Shown piece by piece: positions 35,551-43,632 of a DNA stretch of 64,000 nt. Below the pieces are notes generated by a model, which saw only the letters and a list, made by a program, of their open reading frames with translations, was not told the origin of the DNA and ran no database searches. The stretch is taken from NCBI RefSeq assembly GCF_900696085.1, contig NZ_CAADFC020000028.1, positions 434,001-498,000 of the forward strand, given 5' to 3'. Positions within the stretch are counted from its first letter, which is position 1. Every line of letters begins with the position of its first letter. The translations under genes and the position numbers were made by a program. The stretch comes from Bradyrhizobium ivorense (lineage in GTDB: Bacteria > Pseudomonadota > Alphaproteobacteria > Rhizobiales > Xanthobacteraceae).

Positions 35551-36906
35551 ATGAAGAACGACGAAATCCTCAGTCAAATCTCGGACTTCTGCCGGGACTC
35601 CGACATGGCGGAGACGACGTTCGGCCGCCGTGCGGTCAACGACGGCAAGCTGGTGCACCGGCTGCGCGAGGGCAAGCGCATCACCATCGACACCCTCGAC
35701 CGCATCAACGCCTTCATCGCGGCGTCGACGCCGGGCGGGGTGCCGCCGCCGCGCGGCCTCGTGGTGCCGCCGGAGAAGCGCGACCCCAGGGGCAATTTCC
35801 GCTTCTTCGAGAACCGCCAGCGCTATCTGCTCTTCGTCCACACCTGCAGCGAGAAGCGGGTGGTTGCCGATCGGGTCGCGCTGGAATTGTCGGCAATCCA
35901 GCCGCGGCCGCCGGCGCTCCGGGTGTTCGACGCCGGCATGGGCGACGGAACCGTGCTGGCGCGCGTGCTGCGCGCCATGCATGGCCGCTTCCCGCATATG
36001 CCGTTCTATGTCGCTGGCAAGGAACTGAGCGTCGAGGACATCCGCCTGACGCTGGACAAGGTGCCGGACCGCCTGGTCGAGCATCCGGCGACGGTGTTCG
36101 TGTTCACCAACATGTATTACGCCGAGGCGCCCTGGCTGACGCCGCGGGCAAACGCGGCCGCCGCCAGCATGATCTGGCATGAGGTGCCGCTGCGTGGGAC
36201 CGCCTCGGGCGAATTCGAGACCCAGATCGCCGAACTTGCCCCATTTCTCGAGCAGAACTGGCGCGCCAACGTCAGCCCACGAACCGCCATGCCCATCTAT
36301 GAGCGGCCGGTTGCCCTGGTGCTGTACCGGGACGACCACCGGTTCCTGCTCGATTCCATCATCCCGCGGGCCGGCCGCACCGAGGCCAATTTCGATCTTG
36401 TGATCGCCTCGCAGCCCTACCGGGCGAAATCCTCGGTGAATTTCCGTGCCAAGCGCATCATCGCGCCGCTCGCGCGCGCCCTGCGCGCCGGCGGCCGCCT
36501 GATCGGCATTCACTCCTACGGGCACGATCCGGGATTGGAAATCATCCAGTCGGTGTGGCCCGGAGAAAATCCTTTCGCCGTCAGCCGTCATGAGATACTG
36601 CGCGCCGTGAAATACGAGCTGGGCGCGGCCGGGCGCGATCTCAACTTCAACGCCTACGCCGACAATCGTTCGATCTTCCGTTATGATATGGAAGCGCTGC
36701 CCAATGAGGTGACGGGCACGATCGGGACGTCGACCGCCTTTGCAGCGTGGAACGCGGCGGTGTATGTCGCCCAGATCGAGGATGACCGGTTGACCGATAT
36801 GGCCGAAAGCGCGCGGACACTCGAGGCCACGCGCGACGTTCTCCGCAAACACAACGGGCTTTGGTTCTACGACGAATCCTACGTCATCTCGCGGCGACGC
36901 GAGTGA
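35551..36906 (+). CDS. SAM-dependent methyltransferase-like protein with an N-terminal helix-turn-helix-like segment
   Basis: A 451-residue protein upstream of metK and ahcY. Residues about 5-58 (ISDFCRDSDM, then TTFGRRAVNDGKLVHRLREG and ITIDTLDRINAFIAAS) look like a small lambda-repressor-type helix-turn-helix segment; this is inference from pattern. A Rossmann methyltransferase motif I follows (RVFDAGMGDGTVLARVL, about 124-140), with a late IAPLARALRAGGRLIGIHSYG that matches the strand-4/5 region. The ATG at 35551 starts at the conserved part; an upstream ATG at 35503 would add 16 unremarkable residues. The gap to metK is 61 bp on the same strand. It could use SAM from MetK, or sense SAM and regulate. 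Confidence 0.75.
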   Translation: MKNDEILSQISDFCRDSDMAETTFGRRAVNDGKLVHRLREGKRITIDTLDRINAFIAASTPGGVPPPRGLVVPPEKRDPRGNFRFFENRQRYLLFVHTCSEKRVVADRVALELSAIQPRPPALRVFDAGMGDGTVLARVLRAMHGRFPHMPFYVAGKELSVEDIRLTLDKVPDRLVEHPATVFVFTNMYYAEAPWLTPRANAAAASMIWHEVPLRGTASGEFETQIAELAPFLEQNWRANVSPRTAMPIYERPVALVLYRDDHRFLLDSIIPRAGRTEANFDLVIASQPYRAKSSVNFRAKRIIAPLARALRAGGRLIGIHSYGHDPGLEIIQSVWPGENPFAVSRHEILRAVKYELGAAGRDLNFNAYADNRSIFRYDMEALPNEVTGTIGTSTAFAAWNAAVYVAQIEDDRLTDMAESARTLEATRDVLRKHNGLWFYDESYVISRRRE

Positions 36907-36967
36907 CATTCCAGGGACACATTCACCAACGAAACGTCAAAGTACGACGAAACAAGGGGTTTGCTTG

Positions 36968-38164
36968 ATGCGCGCGTCATATCTGTTCACCAGCGAGTCG
37001 GTCTCCGAAGGACATCCCGACAAGGTCTGCGACCGTATCTCCGACGAGATCGTTGACCTGTTCTACCGGGAAGGGCCGAAAGCCGGCATCGATCCGTGGG
37101 CCATCCGCGCCGCCTGCGAGACGCTTGCGACCACCAACAAGGTGGTGATCGCCGGCGAGACCCGCGGGCCCGCTTCGGTCACCAACGAGCAGATCGAGAA
37201 CGTCGTGCGCGGCGCGATCAAGGACATCGGCTACGAGCAGGACGGCTTCCACTGGAAGACCTGCGATATCGAGATCCTGCTGCATCCGCAGTCGGCCGAC
37301 ATCGCGCAGGGCGTCGACGCGCTGCAGCCCGGCGAGGTCAAGGAAGAGGGTGCCGGCGACCAGGGCATCATGTTCGGCTACGCCACCAACGAGACGCCGG
37401 ACCTGATGCCGGCGCCGATCTTCTACGCCCACAAGATCCTGCGCCTGATCTCCGAGGCGCGCCATTCCGGCCGTGAGAAGGTGCTGGGCCCGGACTCCAA
37501 GAGCCAGGTCACCGTGCAGTACGAGAACGGCAAGCCGGTCGGCGTCCGTGAGATCGTGGTCTCGCACCAGCATCTGGTCGAGGATCTCTCGTCGAACCAG
37601 ATCCGCGACATCGTCGAGCCCTATGTGCGCGAGGCGCTGCCGAAGGAGTGGATCAACGGCAAGACGATCTGGCACATCAACCCGACCGGCAAATTCTTCA
37701 TCGGCGGTCCGGACGGCGACTCCGGCCTCACCGGCCGCAAGATCATCGTCGACACCTATGGCGGCGCCGCGCCGCATGGCGGTGGCGCGTTCTCCGGCAA
37801 GGACCCGACCAAGGTCGACCGCTCCGCGGCCTATGCCGCGCGCTATGTCGCCAAGAACATCGTCGCTGCCGGTCTCGCCGACCGCTGCACGCTGCAGCTC
37901 GCCTACGCGATCGGCGTGGCGCGTCCGCTCTCGATCTACATCGACACCCACGGCACCGGTAAAGTGCCGGAGGATCAGCTCGAGCAGGCGGCGGCCAAGG
38001 CGATGGATCTGACGCCGCGCGGCATCCGCACCCATCTCGACCTCAACCGCCCGATCTACGCCCGGACCTCGGCCTACGGTCATTTCGGCCGCACGCCGGA
38101 CAATGAGGGTGGTTTCTCCTGGGAGAAGACCGATCTCGTCGAGCCGCTGAAGCGCGCGCTCTGA
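36968..38164 (+). CDS. metK: Methionine adenosyltransferase (S-adenosylmethionine synthetase)
   Basis: Makes S-adenosylmethionine from methionine and ATP in the cytoplasm. The 398-residue protein has the N-terminal SYLFTSESVSEGHPDK, the ATP-binding GAGDQGIMFGYATNET and the P-loop-like GGGAFSGKDPTKVDRSAAY. All are hallmark motifs. The ATG at 36968 is chosen over the TTG one codon earlier. It is followed by ahcY after 202 bp that hold a family B repeat, so the two genes of the methyl cycle may be separately tuned. Confidence 0.98.
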   Translation: MRASYLFTSESVSEGHPDKVCDRISDEIVDLFYREGPKAGIDPWAIRAACETLATTNKVVIAGETRGPASVTNEQIENVVRGAIKDIGYEQDGFHWKTCDIEILLHPQSADIAQGVDALQPGEVKEEGAGDQGIMFGYATNETPDLMPAPIFYAHKILRLISEARHSGREKVLGPDSKSQVTVQYENGKPVGVREIVVSHQHLVEDLSSNQIRDIVEPYVREALPKEWINGKTIWHINPTGKFFIGGPDGDSGLTGRKIIVDTYGGAAPHGGGAFSGKDPTKVDRSAAYAARYVAKNIVAAGLADRCTLQLAYAIGVARPLSIYIDTHGTGKVPEDQLEQAAAKAMDLTPRGIRTHLDLNRPIYARTSAYGHFGRTPDNEGGFSWEKTDLVEPLKRAL

Positions 38165-38171
38165 TCCACTT

Positions 38172-38302
38172 ACCTCGCCCCGCTTGCGGGGAGAGGTCGC
38201 CGCGAAGCGGCGGGTGAGGGGGACTCTCCGCGAGTTCGTTGCGCGGATAGAGCCTCTCACCCCAACCCTCTCCCCGCGGCAGGCGGGGCGAGGGAGAGGG
38301 CC
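38172..38302. repeat. Dispersed intergenic repeat, family B
   Basis: It starts with cctcgccccgcttgcgggga and ends with ccccgcggcaggcggggcgag, so the ends are imperfect inverted repeats. The inner cgaagcggcgggtgaggggg and ctctcaccccaaccctc segments are as in the 3808 and 51082 copies. It lies between metK and ahcY. Confidence 0.8.
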
Positions 38303-38366
38303 GCGCCGCAGGGCGTTCGGCCTGCTTCGTTACTGACACGCCGATTGACCGATTTAGGAAACAGAC

Positions 38367-39794
38367 ATGAACGCCCCCACCAAGCCCGTCTTCACCGACT
38401 ACATCGTCAAGGACATTTCGCTCGCCGATTTCGGCCGCAAGGAAATCTCGCTGGCCGAGACCGAGATGCCCGGCCTGATCGCCACCCGCGAGGAGTACGG
38501 CCCCAAGCAGCCGCTGAAGGGCGCGCGCATCGCCGGCTCGCTGCACATGACGATCCAGACCGCGGTGCTGGTCGAGACGCTGGCCGCGCTCGGCGCCGAC
38601 ATCCGCTGGGTCTCCTGCAACATCTACTCGACCCAGGACCACGCCGCGGCCGCGATCGCCGCCGCCGGCATCCCGGTGTTCGCCGTCAAGGGCGAGACGC
38701 TGACCGAGTACTGGGACTACACCGCAAAACTGTTCGACTGGCACGGCGGCGGCACGCCGAACATGATCCTCGATGACGGCGGCGACGCCACCATGCTGGT
38801 GCATGCCGGCTACCGCGCCGAGCAGGGCGATACCGCCTTCCTCGACAAGCCGACCTCGGAGGAAGAGGAAATCTTCTACGCGCTGGTCAAGCGCCTCTTG
38901 AAGGAGAAGCCGAAGGGCTGGTTCGCCGAGATCGCCAAGAACATCAAGGGCGTTTCGGAAGAGACCACCACCGGCGTGCATCGTCTGTACGAGATGGCCA
39001 ACAAAGGCACGCTGTTGTTCCCGGCGATCAACGTCAACGACAGCGTCACCAAGTCGAAGTTCGACAACCTCTATGGCTGCCGCGAGTCGCTGGTCGACGG
39101 CATCCGCCGCGGCACCGACGTGATGCTGTCGGGCAAGGTCGCGATGGTCGCCGGCTTCGGCGACGTCGGCAAGGGCTCGGCCGCCTCGCTGCGCCAGGCC
39201 GGCTGCCGCGTCATGGTCTCCGAGGTCGATCCGATCTGCGCGCTGCAGGCGGCGATGGAAGGCTATGAGGTCGTGACCATGGAAGACGCGGCGCCGCGCG
39301 CCGACATCTTCGTCACCGCCACCGGCAACAAGGACATCATCACCATCGAGCACATGCGCGCGATGAAGGATCGCGCCATCGTCTGCAACATCGGTCACTT
39401 CGACAACGAGATCCAGATTGCATCGCTGCGCAATCTGAAGTGGACCAACATCAAGCCGCAGGTCGACGAGATCGAATTCCCGGACAAGCACCGCATCATC
39501 CTGCTGTCGGAGGGGCGCCTGGTGAATCTCGGCAATGCGATGGGCCATCCGTCCTTCGTGATGTCGGCCTCGTTCACCAACCAGACGCTGGCGCAGATCG
39601 AGCTGTTCGCCAACAACAAGGGCGGCAAGTACGAGAAGAAGGTCTACGTGCTGCCGAAGACGCTGGACGAGAAGGTCGCCCGCCTGCACCTCGCCAAGAT
39701 CGGCGTCAAGCTGACCGAACTGCGCAAGGACCAGGCCGACTACATCGGCGTCAAGCAGGAAGGCCCCTACAAGAGCGATCACTACCGCTACTGA
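38367..39794 (+). CDS. ahcY: Adenosylhomocysteinase (S-adenosylhomocysteine hydrolase)
   Basis: Splits S-adenosylhomocysteine into adenosine and homocysteine and so removes the product inhibitor of methyltransferases. The 475-residue length is typical of the long bacterial form. Seen are DISLADFGRKEISLAETEMP, the NAD-binding GFGDVGKGSAASLRQAG, the substrate motif NDSVTKSKFDNLYGC and the C-terminal KSDHYRY that reaches the neighbouring subunit's NAD. AGGAAAC precedes the ATG. A strong terminator follows. Confidence 0.98.
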   Translation: MNAPTKPVFTDYIVKDISLADFGRKEISLAETEMPGLIATREEYGPKQPLKGARIAGSLHMTIQTAVLVETLAALGADIRWVSCNIYSTQDHAAAAIAAAGIPVFAVKGETLTEYWDYTAKLFDWHGGGTPNMILDDGGDATMLVHAGYRAEQGDTAFLDKPTSEEEEIFYALVKRLLKEKPKGWFAEIAKNIKGVSEETTTGVHRLYEMANKGTLLFPAINVNDSVTKSKFDNLYGCRESLVDGIRRGTDVMLSGKVAMVAGFGDVGKGSAASLRQAGCRVMVSEVDPICALQAAMEGYEVVTMEDAAPRADIFVTATGNKDIITIEHMRAMKDRAIVCNIGHFDNEIQIASLRNLKWTNIKPQVDEIEFPDKHRIILLSEGRLVNLGNAMGHPSFVMSASFTNQTLAQIELFANNKGGKYEKKVYVLPKTLDEKVARLHLAKIGVKLTELRKDQADYIGVKQEGPYKSDHYRY

Positions 39795-39821
39795 TCTGTC
39801 GCGGTTGCGATGAGTGAAGTG

Positions 39822-39849
39822 AAAGGCCCCGGATCGCCCGGGGCCTTTT
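39822..39849 (+). terminator. Intrinsic terminator of ahcY
   Basis: AAAGGCCCCGG and CCGGGGCCTTT form a perfect 11-bp stem with a 5-nt loop, ending in a T-run, 27 bp after the ahcY stop. Confidence 0.85.
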
Positions 39850-39879
39850 GCTTGAGATGCATCGTCGCGCTATCAAACC

Positions 39880-40032
39880 CGTCATTCCCGCGCAAAGGCT
39901 TCGCCTTTGTCGCTGGAGGTGCGAGCTCTTGCGAGCCTCGAAGGATGGACGGCCACCAGCCGGGCCGATTCATCCTTCGAGGCTCGCCCTGCAGCGCAAT
40001 TGCGCTGCAAGGCTCGCACCTCAGGATGACGG
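39880..40032. repeat. Dispersed palindromic repeat, family E
   Basis: Begins gtcattcccgcgc and ends ctcaggatgac. The arms ggtgcgag...gcgagcctcgaaggatg and catccttcgaggctcgc...ctcgcacc are complementary, so the unit folds into one long hairpin. The right arm is interrupted by a perfect 20-bp palindrome at 39990-40009 with core GCGCAATTGCGC. Confidence 0.8.
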
Positions 40033-40068
40033 TGACAGTTTGATTCAACCGTCAAACAGCTCGTTCGG

Positions 40069-40193
40069 TGTCATCCACCCGCGCAGGCGGGTGATCCAGT
40101 ATTCCAGAGACGCCGGTGATTGAGCCGAGAGGCCGCGGCGTACTGGATCGCCCGGTCCATGTGCGCAATTGCGCACAGGCCGGGCGATGACAG
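40069..40193. repeat. Dispersed palindromic intergenic repeat, family A (single copy)
   Basis: It is the reverse complement of the tandem array unit at 18565-19196 over nearly the full length: CACCCGC-gcag-GCGGGTG hairpin, ccagtattccagagacgc, ccgcggcgtactggatcgcc and a right hairpin. The palindrome TGTGCGCAATTGCGCACA (40160-40177) lies in the loop of the right hairpin, as in array units 1, 2 and 4. Confidence 0.88.
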
Positions 40194-40214
40194 TGGTGGG
40201 TGGGAACGCAGTCC

Positions 40215-40266
40215 GTAGCGAAAACCCATCATCTCACCGCGGATGCAAATCGATGGGTTTCGCTAC
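40215..40266. repeat. Hairpin repeat, family F
   Basis: GTAGCGAAAACCCATC and GATGGGTTTCGCTAC pair over 15 bp with one bulge, around a 21-nt loop. It lies 29 bp after the stop side of the IclR gene (minus) and is a candidate terminator for that operon. Confidence 0.65.
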
Positions 40267-40295
40267 GCTCTACCGATCCTGCGGGTGTTCGGTCG

Positions 40296-41102
40296 TTATC
40301 TGCTTTCAGGCCGCGGCTCCTGCACCGTGCCGTGGCCGAGCTGCCGCGAAATCTCGCCGGCGCAACCCCGCAGCGCGGCCGCGATCGCGCTGTCCCAGCC
40401 GACGTCGAAGGTGCCCTCGGGGCCCATCGCGGTGATGACCAGCGCGACGTGGCCGGCGTGATCGAACACCGGCGCGGCGAATGCGTTGACGCCCGGCAGC
40501 GGATCGCCGATGGCGCGCGCCAGGCCCCGGCTGCGGACCTCGGCAAGCATCTCCGTGGTCTTCGCGCTGGCAGGTGCGCGCTTCGGATTGTAGCCGACGC
40601 CGAGCCGGTCGAGGCCGCTGTCGAGCGCGGTCTTGACCGCGTTCGGCGGCATGAAGGCGGCGAAGGCGCGGCCGGTCGCGGTCTCCAGCAGCGCCACCAC
40701 CGATCCGACGCGCATCGCGATGTGCACGGGGTGGCTCGGCTCCTCGAGCCGCACCACGGTCGGCCCGTGGGTGCCCCAGACCGACAGCGACACCGCGTGA
40801 TTGATGCCGTCGGCGAGGCTGGCGATCCGCGGCGTCGCGATCCGCACCGCGGAGAGCCGGCGCAGGCTGATCAGGCCGAGCTCGAGCGCCAGCGCGCCGA
40901 TCTCGTAACGGCCGGTGGTCTCGTCCTGTTCGATCAGGCCGATGCGGGAAAAGCTCACCAGGTAGGGATGCGCCTTGGCCGGCGGCATGCCCGCCTCGCG
41001 CGCGAGGTCGCGCAGCATCATCGGTTCGCCGCTGCGGGCGAGCGCGCGGAGCAATTCGCCGCCGACCTCGATCGACTGTATGCCGCGGCTTTCTCTGGTC
41101 AT
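40296..41102 (-). CDS. IclR-family transcriptional regulator
   Basis: A 268-residue DNA-binding regulator. The N-terminal winged helix includes GGELLRALARSGEPMMLRDLAREAGMPPAKAHPYLVSF. The C-terminal effector domain has the usual LxxGxxxxAxxxMP-like GRAFAAFMPPN and GDPLPGVNAFAAPVFDHAGHV. IclR proteins bind small aromatic or keto acids. It is the last gene of the binding protein-flavoprotein-SDR operon with a 40-bp gap, so it very likely controls that operon. A palindrome before the first gene (44877-44895) is a possible target. Confidence 0.92.
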   Translation of the reverse strand: MTRESRGIQSIEVGGELLRALARSGEPMMLRDLAREAGMPPAKAHPYLVSFSRIGLIEQDETTGRYEIGALALELGLISLRRLSAVRIATPRIASLADGINHAVSLSVWGTHGPTVVRLEEPSHPVHIAMRVGSVVALLETATGRAFAAFMPPNAVKTALDSGLDRLGVGYNPKRAPASAKTTEMLAEVRSRGLARAIGDPLPGVNAFAAPVFDHAGHVALVITAMGPEGTFDVGWDSAIAAALRGCAGEISRQLGHGTVQEPRPESR

Positions 41103-41142
41103 GTGGCCGTCATGGAATCTTGCCAGCTCTCCGACAACGTCC

Positions 41143-41907
41143 TTATACGGCGAGAAACCCTCCGTCGACCGGCATGGTCACGCCGTTCACATAGGATGCA
41201 AGCTCGGACGCCAGGAACACCACCGGCCCGACCAACTCCTCCGGCTGCCCGACGCGGCCGAGCGGGGTGCGCCCGATGAAGCCGGCAAGCCGGGCAGGGT
41301 CGTTGCGGGTCGCTTCGGTCATCGCGGTTGCGATCACGCCGGGGGCAATCGCATTGACGCGAATGCCGTCGGCGGCAAGCTCGCGGGCGAGCGCCTGGGT
41401 CAACAGCTTCACGCCGCCCTTCGACGGCGCATAGCCGAGCGTATCGGCGACGCCGACAAAGGAGGCGACCGAGCCGAGATTGATGATGGCACCGCGCGTC
41501 TCGCGCAGCGCCGGCAGATAGGCGTGGGTGACGTTGAACGTTCCGGTCAGGTTGACGTCGAGCACCCGTCGCCAGTTGTCTTGCGCGCGCGGCGAGTCGA
41601 TGCCTTCACGGATGATGATGCCGGCATTGTTGACCAGGATCGCGATCGGCCCGATCTCGCGCGCCGTTCGTTGCGCGAGGGCGTGACATGCTTCGGCATC
41701 GCTGACGTCGAGTTCGAACGGCCAGGCGGCGCGGCCGCGCTCGCGGATATCGCCCGCGGTTCGCTCGGCGCCGGCAAGGTCGATGTCGGTCACCACGACG
41801 TCGGCGCCATGCGCGGCAAGTCCAACGGCGATGGCACGGCCGTTGCCGTGCGCGGCGCCGGTCACCAGCGCGCGCTTGCCGGCGAGCAGGGTGGCCATCG
41901 TGCTCAT
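41143..41907 (-). CDS. Short-chain dehydrogenase/reductase (SDR), 3-oxoacyl-reductase-like
   Basis: A 254-residue NAD(P)-dependent oxidoreductase with the classical motifs TGAAHGNGRAIA (cofactor), NNAG, catalytic Ser in INLGSVASF, YAPSKGG (Tyr-x3-Lys) and a C-terminal YVNGVTMPVDGGF. The ATG at 41907 overlaps the stop of the flavoprotein gene (ATGA), which decides the start over the ATG at 41898. It probably reduces or oxidises a hydroxyl or keto group of the same substrate that the flavoprotein acts on. The exact substrate is not readable. Confidence 0.92.
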   Translation of the reverse strand: MSTMATLLAGKRALVTGAAHGNGRAIAVGLAAHGADVVVTDIDLAGAERTAGDIRERGRAAWPFELDVSDAEACHALAQRTAREIGPIAILVNNAGIIIREGIDSPRAQDNWRRVLDVNLTGTFNVTHAYLPALRETRGAIINLGSVASFVGVADTLGYAPSKGGVKLLTQALARELAADGIRVNAIAPGVIATAMTEATRNDPARLAGFIGRTPLGRVGQPEELVGPVVFLASELASYVNGVTMPVDGGFLAV

Positions 41908-43622
41908 GCCGCGCTTCTTTCCTGCGCCGCGCCGGCGAGGTGCTTGCCCGCGATATAGCCGAAGGTCAGCGCCGGCCCGAGCGTGATGCCGGCGCCGGGA
42001 TAGTTGCCGCCCATGATGCTCGCCATATCGTTGCCGGCGGCATAGAGGCCCTGGATCGGGTGGCCGTCGGCGTCGAGCGCGCGGGCATTGGCGTCGGTCC
42101 GGATGCCGGCATAGGTGCCGAGGTCGCCGATCACCATCTTGATGGCGTAGAACGGTCCATGCTGGATCGGCGCGACACACGGGTTGGGCCCGTGCAGCGC
42201 GTCGCCCTGGTAGCGGTTGTAGGCGCGCGAGCCCTTGCCGAAGGCGGGATCGCGGCCCTCTGCCGCGGTGGTGTTGAATTCGGCGACGGTGGCCTCGAGC
42301 GCCTTGGCGTCGATGCCGGTCTGCGCCGCGAGCTCCGCGAGCGTCGCGCCGCGCTTGAGATAGCCGGTCTTCAGATGATGGCCGAGTGGCATCGGCCGCG
42401 GCGGCACGCAGCCGAGACCGTAATTGCGCAGGGTCTGGTGATCGCAGACGAGATACGCCGCGATCTCCTCGCCGGGCTTTGCGGCCTTCATCATCTCCTG
42501 CACGAAGTCGTGGTAGGAGTTGCCTTCATTGGCAAAGCGCTTGCCGTCGCGCATCACCGCGATCACGCCGGGTTTGGCACGATCGATGAAATGCGGCATC
42601 ACGCCCTTGGAGCCGTCCTTGCGTGTGGTGACGGAGACCGGCACCCAGGCCGCCGCGTTCGGCAGCGCGTCCTCGACCCGGCCGCCGGCGGATTCCGCCA
42701 GGCGCAAGCCGTCGCCGGTGTTGCCGGTCGGACCCGGCGAGTAATGCTCTTTCCCGGTCGGCGCATGCGGAAACATCTTCTGCCGCCGTGCGACGTCATG
42801 CGGAAAGCCGCCGCAAGCCAGCACGACGCCGCGCCTGGCGTTGACGCGAATGGTGCGGCCCTCGCGCACGACCACCGCGCCGCGCACGACGCCGTTGTCG
42901 ACGATCAACTCGCGTACCGGTGAGGACAGCCAGAGCGGGATCTTGAGGTCGAAGGCGGATTTCGCCAGCCGGCCGGCGAGCGCGTTGCCGTTGGTCAGCG
43001 TCATGCCGCGGCCGTTGCGCGCCACGTCCATGGCGTGCCGCGACAGCCGCTTGGCGACATAGAACGCCGAGGGCAGCGACTTGGTGGCGCGCATGAAATG
43101 GATGATCTCCTTGCCGGAGCCGAGCATCATGCCGAACACGGTGAGCTCGGGCAGCGGGCTGCCGAGGTCCTTGATGGCATCGCCGAGCTCATGGCCGTCG
43201 AACGGCCGCGTCACCATCGAGCGGCCGCCCTGCGCGCCGCCGGGCGCCTCGGCATGATAGTCCGGGAAGGTCAGCGGCATGTCGAAGCGCACCGCGGTAT
43301 TGGACGTGAAGAAGTCGACCGCTTTCGGGCCTTCGGTCAGGAACGCATCGACGCGGGCGGCATCAAAACTGTTGCCGGCCTCGTGGCGCAGATAGGTCTT
43401 GGCCTGATCGGGACTCTCCTGAATGCCCCAGGCCTTCGCCAGCGAGGTGCCGGGAATCCACAGCCAGCCGCCGGAGCGGGCGGTGGTGCCGCCGAACTTC
43501 GGCTCCTTCTCGACCACCAGAACCTTGAGGCCGTGATGGCCGGCGGTGACCGCCGCCGACAGCCCGGCACAGCCGGAGCCGACGACCAGCGCATCGCATT
43601 CATAGGTCTCTTCGTTGGCCAC
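41904..43622 (-). CDS. FAD-dependent dehydrogenase of the fumarate reductase / 3-ketosteroid dehydrogenase type
   Basis: A 572-residue flavoprotein. The dinucleotide-binding N-terminus is VVGSGCAGLSAAVTAG with the acidic VVEKEPKFGGTTARSGGWLWIPG. The C-terminal FAD part is AGNDMASIMGGNYPGAGITLGPALTFGYIAG. This set, especially TARSGGWLWIPG and NYPGAG, matches the KstD and fumarate-reductase-like branch that puts a double bond next to a carbonyl. It starts 10 bp after the binding-protein gene and overlaps the SDR gene by 4 bp. A steroid or other cyclic ketone or acid as substrate is possible; no other steroid genes are seen in the window. Confidence 0.88.
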   Translation of the reverse strand: MANEETYECDALVVGSGCAGLSAAVTAGHHGLKVLVVEKEPKFGGTTARSGGWLWIPGTSLAKAWGIQESPDQAKTYLRHEAGNSFDAARVDAFLTEGPKAVDFFTSNTAVRFDMPLTFPDYHAEAPGGAQGGRSMVTRPFDGHELGDAIKDLGSPLPELTVFGMMLGSGKEIIHFMRATKSLPSAFYVAKRLSRHAMDVARNGRGMTLTNGNALAGRLAKSAFDLKIPLWLSSPVRELIVDNGVVRGAVVVREGRTIRVNARRGVVLACGGFPHDVARRQKMFPHAPTGKEHYSPGPTGNTGDGLRLAESAGGRVEDALPNAAAWVPVSVTTRKDGSKGVMPHFIDRAKPGVIAVMRDGKRFANEGNSYHDFVQEMMKAAKPGEEIAAYLVCDHQTLRNYGLGCVPPRPMPLGHHLKTGYLKRGATLAELAAQTGIDAKALEATVAEFNTTAAEGRDPAFGKGSRAYNRYQGDALHGPNPCVAPIQHGPFYAIKMVIGDLGTYAGIRTDANARALDADGHPIQGLYAAGNDMASIMGGNYPGAGITLGPALTFGYIAGKHLAGAAQERSAA

Positions 43623-43632
43623 GCGATCGATC

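Noticed and set aside
36907..38366. SAM or SAH riboswitch before metK or ahcY
   Set aside because: The 61-bp spacer before metK and the spacer before ahcY show no recognisable SAM-II, SAM/SAH or SAH aptamer core. The second spacer is mostly a dispersed repeat.
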